Assembly: GCA_001414485.1 (NCBI GenBank)
Contig: LLEY01000141.1
Span: 62,001 to 126,000, forward strand
DNA from: Calycina herbarum
Taxonomy: Eukaryota; Ascomycota; Leotiomycetes; Helotiales; Pezizellaceae
Length of the DNA: 64,000 nucleotides
Direction of reading: 5' to 3'
In this document: one piece after another, positions 57,075 through 64,000 of the stretch
Layout: the number at the start of each line of letters is the position of its first letter
Position numbering within the stretch: position 1 is the stretch's first letter
Translations under genes and position numbers: made by a program
Notes under the pieces: generated by a model
Seen by the model: the letters and a program-made list of their open reading frames with translations, nothing else
Database searches by the model: none
What the model was told of the DNA's origin: nothing

Positions 57075-60000
57075 TATAGACTTATATAAATAAAAGTTAG
57101 AGATAAATAGAAAACAGTATTCGTCTTACTATCTAGTTTTTATAAATATATAGTTATACTATTTAGACTATATAACGTATTAGCTATATATTAGAGATAA
57201 AATAATAATATTTTAAGAGATCTTCTAGAAGTAATAGTAATCTATTATCTAGATAATATTTTAATCTTCTTAGAAAGAGAAGAAGAATATAAGAAATATA
57301 TTAAAGAAGTTCTATAATAACTTATAAAAGTAAACTCTTATTTAAAACTCTTGAAATACGAGTTTAAAGTAACTTAGATACTTTTTCTAAGATAGATATT
57401 TAGCTTAGAGAAAATAGAAATAGATCTAGTAAAGATCTAAGATATCTTAAACTAGAAATTACTAGAGAATATTAAGAATATATAGTTCTTTCTTAGATTT
57501 ATAAATTTCTACTATCTGTTTATTTAAGACTATATAAAGATTACTAAACTAATATTAGTACTAGTAAAAAAGGCTATTAAATTCGTTTAAAATAAATAGA
57601 CTAAGAATACTTTTTAAAAAATCAAAGTAAGGTTTATAGAAAAACCTATTTTATACGATTTTAATATAGATAAACCTAGTATAATCGAAATAGACGTCTT
57701 AGACATAGTAGTAGATACGATTTACTTATAACTAAATAATAAAGAGAAGCTTATATCTATCGTATATTATTCTAAGATATTTAATCTAGTATAATAAAAC
57801 TATAGTATCTTTAACAAAGAATTACTTACTATAGTATTAGCTTTAGAATACTAGAAAATATATTTATAGCTAGTAAAGTACTAAGTTACGATTTTATCTA
57901 ATTATAAGAACCTTAGAACGTTTATAATAACTAAGGAACTTATAACTAAGTAGTTAGCTAGATAGTTAGAGATATTAGAAGAGTTTAATATTATTATTCG
58001 ATATATAAAAGGAATATTAAACACTTAAGCTAATACTCTTAGCTAGAAACCTAGATATAAGAGAAATAAAGAGTATAAGAAGATTACGATCTTAAAAACT
58101 CTTAAGAATAGAGACCTAGCCTCTATAATATATAAAATTACTACTACTAGAAATAATAATCTATAGTAAGAAAAGATATAGTAAGTATAAGAAAAGAAAT
58201 AACTAGAGTTAGCTAAATAGGAGAATATACTATCTAACCTAGTTTAAGAAAGAGATTTTATTAATATTTACTATACTATAAATAAGTATAATAATAGAGA
58301 AAGATATAGAAATAGAAAGTTATAGATTCTAAAGTTATATATAAGAGAATTTATTAAAGAATATTATTTAGTACTAGCTTATAGATACTAAGGAGTTTAT
58401 TAAACCTTTTAGAAGATAAGATAATACTATTATACTAATCGATTATCCGCGTTAGTTAAAGAAGTAATAGTAGAATATAATATCTATACTAGGAATAAGA
58501 CTTTCTACTATACTTTTTATAGATAGATAAATACTACTCTAATACTATAAATACTTTAGAAATCGATATCTTTAGATTTTATTATTAAATTACTAAAATC
58601 TAAAGATTTAATAATAGAAGTTAAGTATAATTCGATCCTAGTTATTATTAAACGACTTATAAAATATATAATTCTAATAGTATATATAGAATTAAGTATA
58701 GCTAAGGAATTAGTATTTATATTCCTTAGAGAAGTAGTTTTAAGATATAAACTACTAGAAGAAATACTCTTAGACTAAGATAAACTCTTTATCTTAAAAT
58801 TTTAGATCGCTCTTATAAAATAACTAGATATAAAAAGAAAGCTTTCTATAGCTTTTCACTCTTAGATAAATAGAGGAAATAAATAAATAAATTAAGTAGT
58901 TAAAATATATCTTTGTTATTATATAAACTACTAGTAAAATAATTAGATAGAACTATTACCTTTAGTATAGTTTATCTATAATAGTTTAGTAATAGAAATA
59001 ACACTTATTATACTATTCTATACTAACTTTAGATATAAATTATTAGTATATTAAGAACCGCTATCTACGACCGTCGACAACTAACTTACTTATATTTACG
59101 TCTTAAAAATTAAAAGTCTATATAAAGAACTTATAAAGGATTTATAATTCATAGCTAAAAGAAACGTGTACTACTATAATTAATAACGTAGTTAGAAGCT
59201 AATACTAAAAGAAGAGGATAAAGTCTACTTAGTATAGAAAAATATTAATATAAAAAGACTAAGTAATAAACTAGACTATAAAAAACTTAGACTATTTAAA
59301 ATCAGACGTGTTAAAGGACCTTTAAATTATAAACTAGTACTATTAAAGATAATAAATATCTGTCTAGTATTTTATATATCTCTACTTAAACTAGTACTAC
59401 TAGGAGCTCTACTAGCTCTACTTATAGAAATTCAACTAGTAAATCTAAACGCTAAATATAAGTTAAAAGGATTCTTAACTATAAACTTATTAGAGAATAA
59501 GTTAAGTATTTAATAAAATAGTTAGATTATCTATACTTAGAAAACACTTAAAAGCTAAGAAGTAATCTTAACTATTACTTAGTAGAACTTTAGAAGTTCT
59601 ACTACTAAAACCTAGAGTTATCTATATCTCGTAGTCGGAAGAGAAGGCTTTAAAGAAAGCCGAATTAAGAGACGGTTTAGTAATAAAAGCGAGGTTGTTA
59701 GAAGAAGAAGAGGCTGCTAGCTAGGTAATCTCTAACTCTCTCTATTCTTTCTCCTTCTCTACTCTTTCTTTCTCTTTAGCTTTATTAAGCTCTTATAGGT
59801 TAGTAAGACTACGACGGAGTATCTCTTACTTCTACTTAGTAAGAAAGCGTTATTATTTCCGTAAGTAGAGGATTTTCTATATAATTTCTTCTTAAACCTT
59901 ATAAGCTGTCTCCTTCTTCTGCTATAACCGCCGCTTCTAGGTATTAATAGATTCCTACTTGAAAAGTAAGAGTATTCGGTTTTATATCTTAATATTATAA

Positions 60001-60263
60001 GATTTACTCTTTCTAGTATATTCGGAGTACTTAGAACTACTAGAAACGCTAACACATCGACGACTAGTTTTCGTATTTATATAACGAGTATAGAGAATTA
60101 TTTCGCGTTTTATATATTTAATATAAATAGTATTAAGAGTCTTATATTATTTAAGCTTATTCTTTAGAAGAGGTATTAACGATATAATAGGAACTAGAGA
60201 GGCCGCTAGTCTCTTGATAATATTTTCTTAGGTTATACTTAAGCGTAAGAACACGCTAGGCTA

Positions 60264-60275
60264 AGAAGGGGATAG
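60264..60275 (+). other. Polypurine tract of the LTR retrotransposon
   Basis: AAGAAGGGGATAG-type purine run (about 60263-60275) immediately upstream of the 3' LTR at 60276, in the position where plus-strand DNA synthesis is primed. The oppositely oriented element at the right edge has the matching CTATCCCCTTCTT at 63671-63683. Confidence 0.8.
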
Positions 60276-60739
60276 TATTATAAATCACGTTATATATAGT
60301 AAGTAGTCTAGACAGCGCTCTAATAAGATAAGACACGATATCTAGGAAATAGAAGGTAATATAGAAGAGAATTAGTAATATAGAGGTATTTAGGTATTCT
60401 AGAATCTTACTATTATAATATATTAGAAATCACGTATAGTTATATAACGTAATCGCCTATATCGCTCTAGTCGCCTTAATCGCGAGCGACGCGAGTAATA
60501 TAAGCGATATAAGCGATATACTTAGAGAACGAAGGTTTTATATAAGACTAGCACGTCTGCTATTAGATAGAAGCTTCGTACTTAACTTTAGTTATTAATC
60601 TTATTATCTTATTTAATATCTTTAATATAAGTAACGAGTTTACTTCTAAGTAAACAATCTATCGGGTCTATACTTCTTACCTATATACTAACCTTCGAGA
60701 CTTAGTTATCTTTGTTTAGTTCGTTTGAGTTTCGTTATA
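60276..60739 (+). repeat. 3' LTR, 464 bp
   Basis: It is the same length as the 5' LTR, beginning TATTATAAATCACG (RIP form of TGTTACGAATCACG) and ending GTTTCGTTATA. It is followed directly by the target duplication GTAGG. It retains some C/G positions lost from the 5' copy, and the reverse also holds, so both LTRs mutated independently. Confidence 0.93.
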
Positions 60740-60744
60740 GTAGG

Positions 60745-61652
60745 TCCTTATATAGCCCTTTCTAGGTTATGTAAACTAACTACAAAGTAGTATTCACCTA
60801 AAACGACACTAGTAGAACTTCTTAAAAGTAGCTAAAGAAGTAATTATATATCTACCTATCTATTCTCTCTTCCTTCCTTCCTTTCTAGCTAATTACATAG
60901 CTCTATTCATCCTGTCTAACCAATCACAGCGCTCTATTCATCCTTCGCTTAAAAGTTCGTACAGTTCGTAAAATACGAAGTAATTATTCAGAGCTTTGTA
61001 AGTAGCGTTTATAGAGGAGTCTGAAAATGCTTTGTAGTGAATCGGAAGAGAATACGTAAGAAGGTTCCTGGGCTCTGGCTCGACATCTCTTTTATAGAGT
61101 GAATAAGGGGGGTATAGTGTAAGAAGATTCCTAGGCTTTCGGAGCTTTTGCGAGTAGAGTTTATAGACTTCTGGGCGTTCTTTGTACTTATAAGTAAGTC
61201 TGTGGAATAACTCCGGTCACGGGAGTATGAGTCTCATATGGTGCACGTGTTGATCCATTGGCTGAGTCGCTGAGCTTCGTTGAAGCTCTGAAACGGTCAC
61301 CCTTTTAAGTGATCAACAATAATATTCGAGCAGCAGCTGAGGATCCTTCTCCTCGGGAGACAGATGATGGTCACAACCGGAAGATTCCTTGGTGGAGGCG
61401 GTTGTAGCAGTGCTCACCCTCTCCATGTCCTTGTTGCCTCCCATTTGTGTGCTTTCGCTCTAGTCTGCTTCGCGCCCTCCAATGACAAAATTTTATCTGC
61501 ACCTTGTTATGCATCAAATCGCAAGCCAGGGGTTAGACATCATCAGTTCCATCAATAGCTGCAATGTTGGTATTGTCATTGAGAAATATACTGCCCTGTT
61601 GTCTCAACTCGACAAGACCCCACGGTGACACGAGTACTAGCAACCCGGAGTT
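60745..61652. other. Right flank of the retrotransposon, no gene
   Basis: Composition returns gradually to normal. It contains two diverged tandem duplications: GCTCTATTCATCC at about 60900 and 60931, and GTAAGAAG(G/A)TTCCT(G/A)GGCT at about 61056 and 61117. A 64-codon frame at 61364-61558 is featureless. Confidence 0.5.
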
Positions 61653-62609
61653 TTAAAGGAACTGATAGTACTGCTCACATTCCTTCTTTCTCGCCCGATA
61701 AGTTACATCAAATGTTGCGACTTCGCGGACCCGCCTAGAGACTTCTGCGATTGACTCAAACTGTCCTAGCCAGCAATCGCTAATAATATTGTCAATCGGA
61801 TCTTGGGGATCTGTAGCTGGGAATTGGCAATTCATCAAACGGTTCACTTGTTCTGGCCCTTCCAGTTCATGATAGAGCTCCGTGCCTCTAGTCATCAACC
61901 AAAAGATCGATCCTAATGCAAATTGCTCCGTGCTTGGTCCAGCGATGCCGTAATCACCACCGATTTGTCCCCTTTTGCGGCTTCGAACGTAGGGTTCGTA
62001 ACCAACGTCAAGATCTGCTCCAATCTTAAGGGAATGATCAAAATCGACCAGCTGAAGCTGATCTTTATTGAAAAGAATGTTGCGAGGGTTGATATCGCCG
62101 TGTACATGTCCGTGTGATTCTAAACAAGCAGCTGCTTCCGAGAGTTGTTGCATCCACTGGAGGGTAGGGCGTGATGTGTTGACCATGCTCATGCGTTCGT
62201 AGAGCGTTCCATCGTTGAGGCGTTCCATGAAGGTGATATCGGGACAGCGAAGGAAGGTTTGAACAATGTGCGGGCATGGCGTTCGATCAAGTAGCTCGAA
62301 GATAGATTGCTCATGGCTCACGTGCCGGTCGCCAGGCTTGAGAGACACTTTTGCTACAATGTTGTCGGTAATTGAGAGTAAAACAGAATGGCCCCCTATA
62401 CCGGAGATGGAAGAGCCGGGACAGGTCGTAAGAAGTCTTTTGATGATGGGATTGAGGTCAGCCGCGCTCGTAGGCAATGACGAGTTACGAGTGAGAATAG
62501 GGATGGTTTCACATAGATGTTCATATGTCCAGTCGAGCCCCGTCATATTGGCTGAGAGAGAATAAAGGTGAAGATTGCCGGGAGAGATAGGAATCGTCAC
62601 GACCGGCAT
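61653..62609 (-). CDS. Protein-kinase-like protein, 318 aa
   Basis: A single exon from ATG 62609 (MPVVTIPISPGN) to a stop at 61653. The kinase fold is readable: SGIGGHSVLL (about 69-78) as glycine-rich loop, IVAKVS with the ATP-anchoring Lys at 87, HGDINPRNILFN (170-181) as catalytic loop with Gly for Arg, VDFDHS (188-193) in place of DFG with the Asp kept, and EQFALGSIFWLMTRG as helix F. Catalytic Asp, Asn and the metal-binding Asp are all present, so activity is possible despite the non-canonical HGD and DFD. It is similar in style to the other kinase-like genes of the window and to expanded, poorly characterised fungal kinases. It is undamaged although RIPed repeats lie within 900 bp on the left and about 300 bp on the right. 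An upstream ATG-less extension of the frame reaches 62654. No regulatory domain is seen. Confidence 0.8.
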   Translation of the reverse strand: MPVVTIPISPGNLHLYSLSANMTGLDWTYEHLCETIPILTRNSSLPTSAADLNPIIKRLLTTCPGSSISGIGGHSVLLSITDNIVAKVSLKPGDRHVSHEQSIFELLDRTPCPHIVQTFLRCPDITFMERLNDGTLYERMSMVNTSRPTLQWMQQLSEAAACLESHGHVHGDINPRNILFNKDQLQLVDFDHSLKIGADLDVGYEPYVRSRKRGQIGGDYGIAGPSTEQFALGSIFWLMTRGTELYHELEGPEQVNRLMNCQFPATDPQDPIDNIISDCWLGQFESIAEVSRRVREVATFDVTYRARKKECEQYYQFL

Positions 62610-62654
62610 CGAGCAATTTGAAAGGGATTGGATAAATAATGGCACCCCTAGCAC

Positions 62655-63182
62655 TGGGTTCTGGTACTTTCGACCCTACAATAACGCCAATTCCAACTCT
62701 TGTATTAGCTCAAAATCCTAGCTGTGGCTCATATCCAAACCTATAGAGGTGGGATTAGTAAAGTCGAAAAAGCTACAACCACAGCAGTATTACTTCAATT
62801 CCTATAGACGCTTCTGTCGAATTACAGTCAGGTGGGTTTCCAGAGGGATAGCAGGCACGGTCACGTATGTTTCAAAAACTCTAGAATTATATAATATATT
62901 ATCTCTTTTTTAAGTAGTTTATAAAATTCTAGAATATAGTACTTAGACTTAATTATAAGTACTATATATTAGCGAATAAAGTATTAAGAAACTTAGAGAC
63001 TAATTATAAGTTTAATAGATAGAATATAAATCTTTCTAATAAAACTTTCGAAATTAACAAAGTAACCTTAAAAGCCTTAAAACATATTCAGACAACTGTC
63101 AAACGGTTAAGAAAGAGATTAAAACACTCTACGATTATATTAAGTAATCGTAGCAGTAGTAGTAGAGAAATAGAAGACTTGT
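62655..63182. other. Intergenic, turning AT-rich after 62870
   Basis: 62655-62870 is ordinary upstream sequence of the kinase-like gene. From about 62870 the sequence becomes TA-rich and RIP-like, with no identifiable element until the LTR fragment at 63183. Short frames are broken. Confidence 0.5.
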
Positions 63183-63217
63183 ATATAACGAAACTTAATA
63201 AACTAAACAAAGGTAAC
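63183..63217 (-). repeat. Terminal fragment of an older LTR
   Basis: These 35 bp repeat the outer end of the adjacent LTR: both read (T)AACGAAACT, then AACTAAACAAAGGT. The layout suggests that the LTR element starting at 63218 inserted into another copy of the same LTR, with GTAAC as the possible 5-bp target duplication. The rest of the older LTR would lie beyond the right window edge. Confidence 0.55.
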
Positions 63218-63670
63218 TGTAACGAAACTCAAACGAACTAAACAAAGGTGACTAAGTCTCGAAGGTTAGTATATAGGTAAGAAGTATAGACGCGATAGGT
63301 TGTTTACTTAGAAGTGAACTCGTTACTTATATCAAAGATGTTAAATAAGATAATAAGATTAATAACTAAAGTTAAGTACGAAGCTCCTATCTAATAGCAG
63401 ACGTGCTAGTCCTATATAGAACCTTCTGCTCTTTTTATGTCGCTTATATCGCTCGCCGATGCTGTCGATATACCGCTCGTGTCGTCTAGCGATATAAGCG
63501 ATACATGTCACGTGATTCCTAACATTAATCTAATAGTGAGATCCTAGAATCCTAAGTGCCTTCCTTACTACAGATTCCCTCTTATGTTACCTTCTATTTC
63601 CTAGACGTTGTATCTTATCCTATTAGAGCGCTGTCTAGACTACTTACTACGTAAAACGTGATTTGTAATA
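63218..63670 (-). repeat. 3' LTR of a second Ty3/gypsy copy, minus strand
   Basis: The 453 bp are the reverse complement of the LTRs at 52475 and 60276: start TGTAACGAAACTCAAACG, end ATTTGTAATA. Shared internal landmarks include the AAACAACCTATCG complement and the GCGATATAA block, the latter more diverged here. It is less AT-rich than the other two in places (for example 63420-63500), so it was less heavily RIPed or is a different subfamily member. Confidence 0.85.
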
Positions 63671-64000
63671 CTATCCCCTTCTTAGACTAGCGTGTCCCTA
63701 CGCTTAAGTATAACCTAAGAAATATCGTTAATAGACTAGTAGTCTGTTTTCTTTTTATTATAAGCCTTTCTATCTTAAAATCTAAACTAAAAAGATATTA
63801 TACTAATACCTTTCTATAAATAAAAAGAACTAGTAACGAAATATATTCTTATACCTATTATACTAATACCTTAAAAGAGGCAATCTAGCGGTGTATTACT
63901 ATAGGTAATAAATACTCTACTTATATACTTTATAGTAAGCCTTATAATATTAAAGAATAAAACGAGGCTCTCTCTCTATAGTCCTAGAAATCCTTTAATA
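63671..64000 (-). mobile_element. 3' internal end of second retrotransposon copy, cut by window
   Basis: CTATCCCCTTCTT at 63671 is the complement of the polypurine tract. The next 60 bp (TAGACTAGCGTGTCC, then TACGCTTAAGTATAACC) match the complement of 60220-60262. The element therefore runs off the right edge on the minus strand. After about 63740 the sequence diverges from the first copy and becomes TA-rich, with no readable frame. Confidence 0.75.

Larger units (their letters stand above)
52475..60739 (+). mobile_element. Ty3/gypsy chromovirus-type LTR retrotransposon, RIP-degraded, with nested pogo
   Basis: Both LTRs are 464 bp and the element is flanked by the identical 5-bp duplication GTAGG (52470-52474 and 60740-60744). 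Ends are TGTTAC...TTATA at the left LTR and the RIP-altered TATTAT...TTATA at the right. Interior order on the plus strand: Gag-like segment around 53080-53280; aspartic protease near 54385-54420, with DSGAT now NSRAT; reverse transcriptase from about 54880, interrupted at 55216 by pogo copy 2 and resuming at 57075, with YLDD now YLDN near 57250; RNase H about 57640-58000; integrase; and a chromodomain-like C-terminus around 59450-59580. This order is that of Ty3/gypsy chromoviruses, whose chromodomain directs integration to heterochromatin. Without the pogo insertion the element is about 6.4 kb. Every coding frame is destroyed by TAA/TAG, so it is non-autonomous. Confidence 0.93.

Noticed and set aside
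59759..60055. 98-codon minus-strand frame inside the LTR element
   Set aside because: It lies antisense within RIPed retrotransposon DNA; open frames here arise by chance.

Overview
This window reads as nuclear DNA of a filamentous ascomycete (Pezizomycotina). Genes carry short spliceosomal introns of about 46-113 bp with GTAAGT/GTGAGT-type donors and CTAAC/CTGAC-like branch points. They include clear fungal housekeeping and transport genes. Long AT-rich tracts hold transposons riddled with C-to-T and G-to-A changes, the signature of repeat-induced point mutation (RIP). A narrower placement (for example Leotiomycetes) would be a guess.

Layout. 0.5-2.9 kb: a RIP-degraded pogo/Fot1-type DNA transposon (763-2858) that itself carries a 229-bp insertion. 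2.9-10.6 kb: sparse region with one uncharacterised 581-aa gene (4610-6355) and a truncated kinase fragment (7325-7804). 10.6-13.1 kb: an intact four-exon PHD-finger gene. 13.1-21.6 kb: a gene desert of normal composition. 21.7-30.0 kb: the conserved core, with an NCS1 nucleobase/allantoin-type permease, proteasome subunit Rpn2 and, divergently, a myosin regulatory light chain-like EF-hand protein. 30.0-35.2 kb: a 203-bp MITE-like element, a broken MFS permease of the Git1/phosphate type and a small secreted-peptide gene.

36.2-51.8 kb is an accessory island. It holds a kinase-like gene with a changed DFG, a long DUF3723-like coiled-coil gene, an Hst3/Hst4-type sirtuin, an APH-fold phosphotransferase, an intact MYND/DUF4470 gene, and an unknown gene at 50.8-51.75 kb. 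Most are broken. Thirteen in-frame stops (ten in the DUF3723-like gene, one in the sirtuin, two in the unknown gene) are all TAA/TAG, as CAA/CAG-to-TAA/TAG changes would give. This is what light RIP of duplicated genes would produce. DUF3723 genes are known cargo of Starship giant mobile elements, so the island may be a Starship remnant, although no captain recombinase is visible.

51.8-60.7 kb is a complete Ty3/gypsy chromovirus-type LTR retrotransposon. It has two 464-bp LTRs and an exact 5-bp target duplication. A second pogo copy interrupts its reverse transcriptase. That copy is 1,859 bp, exactly the length of the first copy once its insertion is removed. 60.7-64 kb holds an intact kinase-like gene (61653-62609) and, at the right edge, another LTR of the same family in the opposite orientation, apparently inserted into an older LTR. 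The housekeeping genes are independent of each other. The accessory genes share a history of duplication, RIP and transposition more than an obvious pathway.
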